Below, in pieces: positions 30,511 to 39,256 of a stretch of DNA of 49,585 nt; the stretch's first letter is position 1; each line of letters begins with the position of its first letter. Below the pieces are notes generated by a model. The model was not told the DNA's origin, did no database searches, and saw nothing but the letters and a program-made list of their open reading frames with translations. The DNA is from Bacteroidales bacterium (lineage in GTDB: Bacteria > Bacteroidota > Bacteroidia > Bacteroidales > Prolixibacteraceae). The stretch lies in contig JAAYJR010000109.1 in NCBI GenBank assembly GCA_012522835.1, positions 1 to 49,585 of the forward strand, written 5' to 3'. The translations under genes and the position numbers were made by a program.

Positions 30511-31926
30511 CTATTGCTCAATTACTCGCTCAAGCAAAACTACATTTTCCACATGTTGGGTATGTGGAAACATATCAACAGGCTGCACTTTTATCACTGT
30601 GTAGTGACTGCTCAACAGATTTATATCACGTGCCTGTGTTGCGGGGTTACAACTGACGTAGACAATCTTCTCCGGCAATATCTCAAGCAAACTTTCAATT
30701 ACATCTTTATGCATGCCTGCTCTTGGGGGGTCTGTAATAATGACATCCGGTTTCCCGTGTTCCTTTGTAAAATTCAGTTTCAACAGTTCTTTTATGTCGC
30801 CTGTAAAAAAGAAGACATTATCAATTTGATTGAGGGATGCACTTATAACAGCATCATTTATGGCTGAAGGAACGTAATCGATACCAACTACTTTTTGGGC
30901 ATTTCCTGCAATAAACTGAGCAATCGTTCCGGTCCCGGTATAAAGGTCATAAACAATTTCCCGTCCTGTAAGCGCGGCAAATTCACGAACCACCTTATAT
31001 AAATTATATGCCTGCGCCGAATTTGTCTGAAAAAAACTTTTGGGCCCAATCCTGAATTTAAGATTTTCCATCTCTTCAAGTATGTAATCCCTCCCGTAAT
31101 ACAGCATAATATCAAGATCTGAAATTGTATCATTCCCTTTAGAATTGATTACATACATTAGTGAAGTGACGGACGGAAAATTTTCTTTTACCGAATTCAG
31201 CAGTCCGGAAAGGGCTTCCCTGTCATCCCTGAACACCGACAACACAACCATTACTTCATTTCTTGCAGAAGTCCTGATCATAAGGGTTCGCAAAAATCCT
31301 TTTTGATTGCGAATATCAAAAAATTCGAGGCCATTATCTATGGCATATTGATAAACATAAGTCCGTATAGCATTGGAAGGATCAGGCTGAAGCCAACATT
31401 TTTCAATATTGATTACTTTATCAAACTGGCCGCTGGCATTAAAACCCAGAGAATCAGAATCGAAAAAATTATTCCCCGAATCTAACTCTGCCCGTGTCAG
31501 CGAACTTCTGGTTGAAAAGGTGTACTCAAGTTTATTACGATAGAATATTTTATTTTCTGAAGCTAATATAGGAGATATTACAGGCAATTTAACTTTTCCA
31601 ATTCTCGTTAACTGGTCCACAACCTGCTTCTGTTTATAGAATAGTTGTTTTTCGTAGGGTAAAAATTGCCAGACACAGCCTCCGCAGTCTCCAAAATGAG
31701 AACAAAAAGGTTTAACTCTCTCTTTCGAAAATTCATAAATCCTGGTGATAACAGCTTCCTGGTAATTTTTTCTCTTCCTTATTACCTGAAGATCCACAAT
31801 GTCGCCTGGTATGGCGTGACGTGTAAAAACTACCATGTCGTTGATCTTCACCAATGCTTTTCCTTCAGATCCGATATCTTCTATACTGACCCTTTCATAA
31901 AATGGTTTTTTCCTCTTCCTGGTCAT
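30511..31926 (-). CDS. rlmD: 23S rRNA (uracil(1939)-C(5))-methyltransferase
   Basis: TRAM-like N-terminus; 'CSHFGDCGGCVWQFLPYEKQL' Fe-S motif; 'VYDLYTGTGTIAQF', 'DPPRAGM', 'IVYVSCNPATQARD'. Track ORF extends to 31938 from a TTG; first ATG is at 31926. Confidence 0.92.
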   Translation of the reverse strand: MTRKRKKPFYERVSIEDIGSEGKALVKINDMVVFTRHAIPGDIVDLQVIRKRKNYQEAVITRIYEFSKERVKPFCSHFGDCGGCVWQFLPYEKQLFYKQKQVVDQLTRIGKVKLPVISPILASENKIFYRNKLEYTFSTRSSLTRAELDSGNNFFDSDSLGFNASGQFDKVINIEKCWLQPDPSNAIRTYVYQYAIDNGLEFFDIRNQKGFLRTLMIRTSARNEVMVVLSVFRDDREALSGLLNSVKENFPSVTSLMYVINSKGNDTISDLDIMLYYGRDYILEEMENLKFRIGPKSFFQTNSAQAYNLYKVVREFAALTGREIVYDLYTGTGTIAQFIAGNAQKVVGIDYVPSAINDAVISASLNQIDNVFFFTGDIKELLKLNFTKEHGKPDVIITDPPRAGMHKDVIESLLEILPEKIVYVSCNPATQARDINLLSSHYTVIKVQPVDMFPHTQHVENVVLLERVIEQ

Positions 31927-31935
31927 TTTTTTGTG

Positions 31936-31943
31936 CAAATATA
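31936..31943 (-). promoter_or_regulatory. Putative -7 element TATATTTG of rlmD
   Basis: Reverse-strand TATATTTG only 9 nt from the ATG at 31926; implies a very short 5' UTR. Confidence 0.45.
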
Positions 31944-32090
31944 GTGTTTATGCATGATACCGAAAGTTTTACTTAAAAAAAGTGATTCCCAAATAGATAT
32001 TTGTTGTCCCATTTTGGGAAAACTAACACAAAAACAGACATAAAAAGTAATTTTTATTGACACATTTTTAAATATATAAGTTAATATAGT

Positions 32091-32098
32091 TACATTTG
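32091..32098 (+). promoter_or_regulatory. Putative -7 element TACATTTG upstream of a leader-like ORF
   Basis: Matches TAnnTTTG; no clear -33 element at the expected distance. Confidence 0.4.
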
Positions 32099-32108
32099 GT
32101 ATGATTTA

Positions 32109-32195
32109 ATGGTTGGTTTTATTTTCACAAATAAAATTATTAAGGGGAAAGCATCTTCTGTATTTATGATTGGTTTTGTGTTTAGGGGTTTGTAA
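32109..32195 (+). CDS. Putative 28-aa leader peptide MVGFIFTNKIIKGKASSVFMIGFVFRGL
   Basis: ATG to TAA read directly; starts 11 nt after TACATTTG; its codons 9-15 form the 5' arm of a long-range stem. Confidence 0.35.
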   Translation: MVGFIFTNKIIKGKASSVFMIGFVFRGL

Positions 32196-32253
32196 ATCAT
32201 CAATCATCTTCAAAAGCGTCCATAAGCTTTCCCCTTTCTTCTTTAATAATTTT
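32133..32253 (+). ncRNA. Candidate structured RNA: long-range stem upstream of the ABC-F gene
   Basis: AAAATTATTAAGGGGAAAGC (32133-32152) pairs with GCTTTCCCC (32226-32234) plus TTAATAATTTT (32243-32253), 20 bp with an 8-nt 3' bulge; inner ATGATTG (32166-32172)/CAATCAT (32201-32207) pairing. Confidence 0.45.
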
Positions 32254-32339
32254 TCATCATCGTGATATTATTTTCTTAAAAAAAGTGAATAAACTGTTTC
32301 GCACTAAAAAATAATCAATACCCATACATTTGGGATGTA

Positions 32340-32370
32340 TTTGTTTGATGCCTCTTTATAACTATCTTTG
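32340..32370 (+). promoter_or_regulatory. Promoter of ABC-F gene: TTTG-N19-TATCTTTG
   Basis: TTTG 32340-32343, 19-nt spacer, TATCTTTG 32363-32370, matching the Bacteroidetes -33/-7 consensus; ATG at 32391. Confidence 0.65.
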
Positions 32371-32390
32371 GCCTCATCGAAATTTCATCT

Positions 32391-34343
32391 ATGATTTCAG
32401 TAAATAAAATAAGTGTCAGTTTCGGAGGATTTGACCTGCTTAAGGATATTAACTTCATAATAAATAAGGGGGACAGAATAGGGTTAACGGGAAAAAACGG
32501 AGCCGGCAAAACAACATTATTAAAGTTGCTGGCCGGGATTTCGGACCCATCATCGGGCGAAGTAACCAGACAAAAGGATACATCTGTGGGCTATTTGGCG
32601 CAACAGATAGAAATAAAAGATACCAGCACACTTATGGGAGAAACAATGCTGGCGTTTGGTGAACTCATAAATCTGGAAAAAAATATTTCAAAACTGAATA
32701 AGGAATTACCCTCAACAACAGATTTTCATTCTGAAAATTATCTTAAAAAACTGGACAGTCTGACTGAAATGAACGAAAGGTATTCAATCCTCGGAGGAGA
32801 TACCTATCAGGCAGATCTGGAACAGACTTTGCTGGGACTGGGCTTTGAAAGAAATGATTTTAACAGGCCGACGTCAGAATTCAGCGGTGGCTGGCGTATG
32901 CGAATTGAACTGGCTAAGCTGCTTTTGAAAAAGCCCGATATAATATTACTTGACGAACCAACAAATCACCTCGATATAGAGTCAATACAGTGGCTCGAAA
33001 ACTTTCTGAAAAACTACAGAGGGGCTGTGATGCTGGTTTCGCACGATAAAGCTTTTCTTGATGCTGTATGTAACAGAATAATGGAAATTTCTCTTGGAAG
33101 AATTAACGATCAGAAAATGATCTATTCCGATTTTGTCAAATGGAAAAAGGAACAGAGGGAGATCAATCTGGCAGCATACAGGAACCAACAAAAAATGATT
33201 GAGGATACTGAAAAATTTATTGAAAGATTCCGGTATAAGGCAACAAAAGCAATACAGGTTCAGTCAAGGATCAAGCAACTTGAAAAAATTGAACGTATTG
33301 AAATAGAGGAGAAAGACAAAGCTGAACTAAAGATTTATTTTCCACCTGTTCCATCTTCAGGGAAAGTTGTAATCGAGGGAAAAAATATTTCTAAAAGCTA
33401 TGGCCTCCACGTGGTGTTAAATAATGTCAACCTTACTGTGGAAAGGGGCGAGAAAGTAGCATTTGTCGGCAGAAACGGAGAAGGGAAAACCACTTTGGTT
33501 AAAATCATACTCCAACAACTGGAACATGAAGGGAGCATGAAAACAGGCCACAATGTTAAGACAGGGTATTTTGCACAGAACCAGTCAGATATGCTGGATG
33601 GGGAACTTACTGTACTGGAGACTATCGATGAAATCGCAACAGGAGAGATCAGAACAAAGATCAGGGATATACTTGGAGCATTTCTTTTCTCAGGTGATGA
33701 TGTCGACAAAAAAGTTAAAGTACTCAGCGGAGGAGAAAAAACAAGACTGGCTATGATACGGCTGATGTTGAAACCTGTTAACCTGCTGGTTCTTGATGAA
33801 CCGACAAACCACTTCGACATGCAGTCGAAAGAGATATTAAAAGAGGCCCTGATTCATTTTAAAGGCACGGTTATATTAGTGTCTCATGACAGGGATTTTC
33901 TGGACGGAATTGTCAACTGTGTTTATGAATTCAGAAACAGAGCGGTAAAGCAACATCTTGGTGGCATATACGACTTCCTGAGAAAAAAAAGGCTCGAATC
34001 TATGCAGGATTATGAAAAAGCAGGGATACAAAACAAGTCTGATAAAAAAGCTACAGAGAAACCACGCAACGGAGAGGGACAGAAGTATTTTGAGGAGCGC
34101 AAAGAGATCAACAGAAATATATCACGTCTGGAAAAAAAGATATCTGAAACAGAACTAAGCATTGAAAAACTTGAAGAGGAGATGTCTGCCGTAAACCTTA
34201 AATTATCTGCAACCGGTGTACTTAACAATACATCCATCTTCGAATCGTATGATTCTTTGCAGGAGGAACTGAACAAAACTCTTTCAATATGGGAAGAGTT
34301 ACATACAGAATTAGAAAACTGGAAATCTAAAAAAACCTGGTAG
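32391..34343 (+). CDS. ABC-F family ATP-binding cassette protein
   Basis: Two ABC domains: 'GLTGKNGAGKTTLLKLLAG', 'EFSGGWRMRIELAKLLLKKPDIILLDEPTNHLDI', 'FVGRNGEGKTTLVKIIL', 'VLSGGEKTRLAMIRLMLKPVNLLVLDEPTNHFD'; no TM segments; C-terminal coiled coil. Confidence 0.95.
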   Translation: MISVNKISVSFGGFDLLKDINFIINKGDRIGLTGKNGAGKTTLLKLLAGISDPSSGEVTRQKDTSVGYLAQQIEIKDTSTLMGETMLAFGELINLEKNISKLNKELPSTTDFHSENYLKKLDSLTEMNERYSILGGDTYQADLEQTLLGLGFERNDFNRPTSEFSGGWRMRIELAKLLLKKPDIILLDEPTNHLDIESIQWLENFLKNYRGAVMLVSHDKAFLDAVCNRIMEISLGRINDQKMIYSDFVKWKKEQREINLAAYRNQQKMIEDTEKFIERFRYKATKAIQVQSRIKQLEKIERIEIEEKDKAELKIYFPPVPSSGKVVIEGKNISKSYGLHVVLNNVNLTVERGEKVAFVGRNGEGKTTLVKIILQQLEHEGSMKTGHNVKTGYFAQNQSDMLDGELTVLETIDEIATGEIRTKIRDILGAFLFSGDDVDKKVKVLSGGEKTRLAMIRLMLKPVNLLVLDEPTNHFDMQSKEILKEALIHFKGTVILVSHDRDFLDGIVNCVYEFRNRAVKQHLGGIYDFLRKKRLESMQDYEKAGIQNKSDKKATEKPRNGEGQKYFEERKEINRNISRLEKKISETELSIEKLEEEMSAVNLKLSATGVLNNTSIFESYDSLQEELNKTLSIWEELHTELENWKSKKTW

Positions 34344-35089
34344 TGGATAAAGAAGATTATATATTTGGAACCAGAGCAGTCATTGAGGCTATCAGAAACG
34401 GCCGTTCAATAGATAAGATTTTGATAAAAAAAGGGATTGACAATGAATTGTTTAATACACTTTTCCCCTTAATTAAAGAAAATAATGTCAACTTCCAGTT
34501 TGTCCCGGCCGAAAAGATCAGCCGCATTACCAGGAAAAACCACCAGGGAGTACTGGCTTTTTTATCTCCGGTCGACTTTGCTGATATTGAAATTGTATTG
34601 CCGGGACTCTTTGAGGAGGCAGTAAATCCTTTAATACTTATGCTTGACAGGATTACCGATGTCAGAAACTTCGGAGCTATTGTAAGGAGTGCTGAATGTG
34701 GTGGCGTAAATGCTGTAATTGTCCCTGAAAAAGGCATGGCAAGAATTGGAGCTGATGCAGTGAAAACTTCGGCAGGAGCTCTTAATTACCTGCCTGTGTG
34801 CAAATCACCAAATCTGAAACAAACTTTACAGTTCCTGAAAAACTCCGGAATAAGAATTGTGGCTGCATCCGAAAAGGCAGATACTTTGTTTACTGATGCG
34901 AAAATGAATGTACCACTCTGCATAATAGTGGGAGCTGAAGACAAGGGAATATCTCCTGCAATTTTACAAATGGCTGATGAACAAGTCAGAATCCCTCTTT
35001 CCGGAAAAATTGACTCCCTGAATGTGTCTGTTGCTGCCGGATTGATGATCTTTGAGGCAGTAAGGCAAAGAAACCTTCCGGACCTATAA
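34343..35089 (+). CDS. rlmB: 23S rRNA 2'-O-methyltransferase, TrmH/RlmB family (SPOUT)
   Basis: GTG start overlapping the ABC-F stop; 'DYIFGTRAVIEAI', 'LDRITDVRNFGAIVRSAECGGVNAVIVP', 'IVGAEDKGIS', 'RIPLSGKIDSLNVSVAAGLMIFE'. Confidence 0.93.
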   Translation: MDKEDYIFGTRAVIEAIRNGRSIDKILIKKGIDNELFNTLFPLIKENNVNFQFVPAEKISRITRKNHQGVLAFLSPVDFADIEIVLPGLFEEAVNPLILMLDRITDVRNFGAIVRSAECGGVNAVIVPEKGMARIGADAVKTSAGALNYLPVCKSPNLKQTLQFLKNSGIRIVAASEKADTLFTDAKMNVPLCIIVGAEDKGISPAILQMADEQVRIPLSGKIDSLNVSVAAGLMIFEAVRQRNLPDL

Positions 35090-35091
35090 AA

Positions 35092-35559
35092 TCAGAGGCT
35101 TACAGGAATGGTTCTCTTAATTGACTCCTCCAGGGATATAAAAGTTTCTGTACTGGCAATACCATTGATCTTTTGTATTCTCCCACTCAAAATACTTTTC
35201 AGGTGCTCATTATTTTTTGCGTATACTTTTATAAAAATGGCATATTGCCCTGTTGTATAATGACATTCAACAATCTCCGGAATAAGTTCCAATTTTTCAA
35301 CCACCTCTGAGTAGAGGCTACCCTTTTCCAGAAAAATACCCATATAGCTGCATGTCCCGTATTCTACCTTTTTAGGATCGATATTATAGCCCGAGCCGGT
35401 AATGACCTCTTCGTCAATCATCCTGTTAACCCGCTGATGAACAGCGGCTCTGGATACTCCTACCTTATTCGCAACATCTTTAAAAGGTATCCGTGCATTT
35501 TGGGTGATAATATCCAAAATCTTCAAGTCAATATCGTCTAAATGATTCCTTACAGTCAT
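35092..35559 (-). CDS. Lrp/AsnC family transcriptional regulator (copy 1)
   Basis: 'LDDIDLKILDIITQNARIPFKDVANKVGVSRAAVHQRVNRM' HTH; RAM/AsnC ligand domain. Confidence 0.93.
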   Translation of the reverse strand: MTVRNHLDDIDLKILDIITQNARIPFKDVANKVGVSRAAVHQRVNRMIDEEVITGSGYNIDPKKVEYGTCSYMGIFLEKGSLYSEVVEKLELIPEIVECHYTTGQYAIFIKVYAKNNEHLKSILSGRIQKINGIASTETFISLEESIKRTIPVSL

Positions 35560-35590
35560 CTCTAATCTATTTTCTGTATTTCGTTTTTAG

Positions 35591-36073
35591 TTATTTTATT
35601 GGCACCTGTCTTTTAAAATCCATCTCGAGGGACATGAATGTCTCTGTCCGCAAAACTCCGTCAATTTGTTGTAGTTCATTGTCAATTAAATCCTTAAGAT
35701 GCTTATTTGTTTTAGTCTGAATTTTTATAAATATGGCATATTGCCCTGTTGTATAATGGCATTCAACTATTTCGGGAATTTTGCGCAGGGCCTTTACCAC
35801 CTGAATATGATATTTTGCTTTTTCGAGGTATATCCCCATGTATGCACAGGTATTATATCCTATCTTCTCAGGATCCACAATAAATTCACTGCCTGAAACT
35901 ACCCCTATATTTAATAAACGCTGTACCCTTTGATGTATTGCAGCACCTGAAACCCCACACTCTCTTGCTACTTCAAGAAAAGGAATCCGGGCATTTTTTG
36001 TGATCAGTTTCAGGATTTTTTCATCCAATTCATCTATATCAGGAGGGCGTTCAATATATTCAGATCTCTCCAT
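35591..36073 (-). CDS. Lrp/AsnC family transcriptional regulator (copy 2)
   Basis: 'IDELDEKILKLITKNARIPFLEVARECGVSGAAIHQRVQRL'; paralogous to adjacent gene. Confidence 0.93.
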   Translation of the reverse strand: MERSEYIERPPDIDELDEKILKLITKNARIPFLEVARECGVSGAAIHQRVQRLLNIGVVSGSEFIVDPEKIGYNTCAYMGIYLEKAKYHIQVVKALRKIPEIVECHYTTGQYAIFIKIQTKTNKHLKDLIDNELQQIDGVLRTETFMSLEMDFKRQVPIK

Positions 36074-36163
36074 TTTTTACTATTGTTTGAATAACACATT
36101 AATTAGCAAATGTATGGAAAAAATATAATTGAAAGCCAGAAATGTTTTATAATATTGCTTTTA

Positions 36164-37480
36164 TTACGATGTGACGAGTTTTGAAAAATCAGCTCCTGAA
36201 GGTTCCTGGAAAACCCGCAGGTCAAATCTTGGGATAACAGCCAGAATGTGATCAAAAATATCTGCCTGTATTGACTCATAGCTTGCCCATGACTTCTCTT
36301 TACAAAAAACATAGATCTCTATCGGCAGGCCTTTCCCTAAAGGCTGAAGGTGCCGTATCAGAAAGGTCATGTCATTATTGATCATTGGATGCTGTTTAAG
36401 ATAAACCTCCAGATACTTCCTGAAAATTCCAATGTTGGTTTGTCTGCGGCCGCTTACAACATCATCGTCAGAAATATTATTCAGTGCGTTGTATTCGGCA
36501 ATCTCCTTCTCCTTCCCAATTATATAGTCTTTTATAATTAAAAAGTTCTGAAGGCGGTGCAACAACTCTGAATCACATAACTTTATGCTGGTCATATCTA
36601 TATAAACTGCCCTTTTTATTCTTCTTCCCCCCGATTCCTGCATGCCTTTCCAGTTTATAAATGACTCAGTTACCATTGCATAAGTGGGAATGGTCGAAAT
36701 GGTCTTGTCCCAATTCTGGACCTTTACAGTATTCAGGGTAATATCAAAAACAGTACCATCAGCTCCTCTGCTCCTCATCTCAATCCAGTCGCCAATCTTA
36801 ACCATGTTATTACCTGACAGCTGTATTGAAGCTACAAATCCTAAAATTGAATCCTTAAAAACCAGCAACAGGACAGCGCCCATCGCTCCCAGTCCGGCAA
36901 GTAAGACCGTAGGGTCCTTTCCCAGCAGGACAGCGATTATCAAAATACCTGAAAGAAAGAAAATGAGGATCTTAAAAAGCTGAACATATCCTTTTACAGG
37001 CCTGTGTATCGCGTAGTCTGTGGTGTTGTAGATATCAAGTCCGGTGTTAAGCACCGCATTGAACAGAAAAATAAAAATGAATATGAAATATACTTGTGCA
37101 AACTTTGTTAATATTCTCCCCATATTCAAATAATAATCATTTGAAAGCATACTAACAGCTGCATCACTAAGTTCAGCCAATTCCTGCTTAAGTACCGGTG
37201 AGGCAAAATCAGCCGAATAATAGATAATAAATGCCGGGATAAAATGGGCTACATACCTGAAAACCTTCCTTTTTACCAGAATATCATCCCATGTTGTTTT
37301 GGTTCTGTCTGCAATTTTGACTGCAATTCCGATAAGTATTTTTCTTGTCAGGTAATGGCTTACCCATGCTATAAGTATAAGGATCAACAGGGTAACCATT
37401 AGTGCTCCGGGCCTGGCAAAACTGTCAAATTTATCTATCTCCCTTATATTATCAAGTAAAAATTTATAAAGTTCCCTCAT
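36164..37480 (-). CDS. Mechanosensitive ion channel (MscS family)
   Basis: 'GLGAMGAVLLLVFKDSILGFVASIQLSGNNMVKIGDWIEM' MscS pore/beta domain; N-terminal TM helices. Confidence 0.93.
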   Translation of the reverse strand: MRELYKFLLDNIREIDKFDSFARPGALMVTLLILILIAWVSHYLTRKILIGIAVKIADRTKTTWDDILVKRKVFRYVAHFIPAFIIYYSADFASPVLKQELAELSDAAVSMLSNDYYLNMGRILTKFAQVYFIFIFIFLFNAVLNTGLDIYNTTDYAIHRPVKGYVQLFKILIFFLSGILIIAVLLGKDPTVLLAGLGAMGAVLLLVFKDSILGFVASIQLSGNNMVKIGDWIEMRSRGADGTVFDITLNTVKVQNWDKTISTIPTYAMVTESFINWKGMQESGGRRIKRAVYIDMTSIKLCDSELLHRLQNFLIIKDYIIGKEKEIAEYNALNNISDDDVVSGRRQTNIGIFRKYLEVYLKQHPMINNDMTFLIRHLQPLGKGLPIEIYVFCKEKSWASYESIQADIFDHILAVIPRFDLRVFQEPSGADFSKLVTS

Positions 37481-37530
37481 TTTATCTAAATGATATTATA
37501 TTTTTGTCAAAAGTAATAAATGCTCAGAAA

Positions 37531-38808
37531 ATGATCAGGCAGTTCGTTGTATTTCTTTTGCTTCTGCCCATAATCGCAGAAGGACAGACAATATTTGAAA
37601 ACTTTTTCAGTGACTACTCTATGCGTTTTGATTTCCTTCTTGGAGGCAATTCAAATGAGGTAATGGTCTATCCCGGACAAATAAAAAAAGAGCCCCACTG
37701 GGCCGGATCACACACAAATTTAACAGATACTTTTAATTACGGTACATACAGGTTTCGGATATTTAATCTCAGTTCAGGGGCTCTGCTGTTTTCAAAAGGA
37801 TTTTGTACCCTTTTTCAGGAATGGCAGACAACTGCTGAGGCAAAGAATATAAATAAAACCTTCTACCAGGCAGCTGTTTTTCCCTATCCTAAAAATAAGG
37901 TCAGGCTGGAGATTGATGCCCGGCAATGGAAAGGTAACTTTAAAACAATTTATAAAACAGAAATAGATCCGGATAATTATTTCATAATCAGTGAAAAACC
38001 TTTTCCTTATGAAACAGCAACTATCCTCGAAAACGGCAAACCGGAAAAAAAAGTGGATCTGGTGCTCCTGTCTGAAGGTTATACTGAAACAGAAAAGGAT
38101 AAATTTCTGAATGATGCCAGCCGTATTACCGGATATTTATTTGATGAAGAACCATTTAAATCAAATAAAATGAATTTCAATATTAGGGCAGTATTTGCCC
38201 CCTCTGAAGAGACAGGCACTGATGTCCCCGGAGAAAAGATATATAACAATACTTTACTGAACTCCACCTTTTATACTTTTGATATACCCAGGTACCTGAC
38301 AACCAGCGACATGAAGACTATATATGATATTGCAGCCTGTGTACCTTATGACCACATATATGTACTGGTAAATACAGAACGTTACGGAGGAGGGGGATTC
38401 TATAATTTCCTGAGTGTTTGTTCCTCCGATCATCAACTTACCCGGGAGGTTTTTGTTCATGAATTTGGACACGGATTTGCAGGACTGGGTGATGAATATT
38501 ATACATCGGAAGTCGCTTATGAGAACTTCTACAATATTAAGGAAGAACCATGGGAGCCAAACCTGACTACACTGGTTAATTTTAATAAAAAATGGAAGTC
38601 AATGGTTTCAGAAAATACACCAGTACCAACTCCACGGACCGAAGGATTCAGTAATACAGTGGGAGTTTTTGAAGGAGGGGGATATATGACTGAAGGTATA
38701 TACAGCCCTTACATGGATTGCAGAATGAAAAGCAATAATGCTAAAAATTTCTGCCCGGTATGTTCTGGAGTCATTCAAAAAATCATTGACCTTCATTGTG
38801 ATAATTAA
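37531..38808 (+). CDS. Secreted metallopeptidase, M64 (IgA peptidase) family
   Basis: Signal peptide 'MIRQFVVFLLLLPIIAEGQ' (ATG 37531; track ORF extends upstream); 'VLLSEGYTETEKDKF', zinc motif 'HEFGHGFAGLGDEYY'. Confidence 0.88.
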   Translation: MIRQFVVFLLLLPIIAEGQTIFENFFSDYSMRFDFLLGGNSNEVMVYPGQIKKEPHWAGSHTNLTDTFNYGTYRFRIFNLSSGALLFSKGFCTLFQEWQTTAEAKNINKTFYQAAVFPYPKNKVRLEIDARQWKGNFKTIYKTEIDPDNYFIISEKPFPYETATILENGKPEKKVDLVLLSEGYTETEKDKFLNDASRITGYLFDEEPFKSNKMNFNIRAVFAPSEETGTDVPGEKIYNNTLLNSTFYTFDIPRYLTTSDMKTIYDIAACVPYDHIYVLVNTERYGGGGFYNFLSVCSSDHQLTREVFVHEFGHGFAGLGDEYYTSEVAYENFYNIKEEPWEPNLTTLVNFNKKWKSMVSENTPVPTPRTEGFSNTVGVFEGGGYMTEGIYSPYMDCRMKSNNAKNFCPVCSGVIQKIIDLHCDN

Positions 38809-38815
38809 TACAATA

Positions 38816-39139
38816 CTACTCCTTTTGAGATAATTTTTTTATTATCAGATAGGCTGTAATTAAACCAACTCCTCCAAACAGAAATATCATAGCAAAATAT
38901 GCCACAACTTCGTTTATTACAAGTGACAGGATATATCCGGCAATGACGCCAACAGCTGCCCCCATTAAAAATATACCCCACTTCAGCAAGGCATATTTTG
39001 AAGGAGTTGATTTGAAAATTCCTGCATCAATACCCTTCTCTATTAATGCCAGTCGTTCTTTGGTACGGTTTGACCAGTAAACATATAATATTGCAAACAA
39101 AGCCAGGAAAAATCCAATTGGCACAAAAATTTCTTCCAT
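38816..39139 (-). CDS. Small membrane protein (DUF6249-like)
   Basis: Likely start M57 of the track ORF ('MEEIFVPIGFFLALFAILYVYW'); three TM segments and KER motif; the longer ORF would overlap the divergent sigma factor. Confidence 0.65.
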   Translation of the reverse strand: MEEIFVPIGFFLALFAILYVYWSNRTKERLALIEKGIDAGIFKSTPSKYALLKWGIFLMGAAVGVIAGYILSLVINEVVAYFAMIFLFGGVGLITAYLIIKKLSQKE

Positions 39140-39256
39140 AACATTTAATTTTTTATCATTAATAACTGTTTTGACTATTTGACGCATACTTTTAATCATG
39201 GTTACAAATTTTAATAATTTTGTAACCGCCGGACTTTTTTTTCGTCCAAGATAAAA

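Noticed and set aside
33398-33820. 140-aa minus-strand ORF
   Set aside because: Antisense to the ABC-F gene with its conserved motifs
37402-37530. N-terminal 43 codons of the 37402-38808 track ORF
   Set aside because: Overlaps the divergent MscS gene; signal peptide begins at ATG 37531
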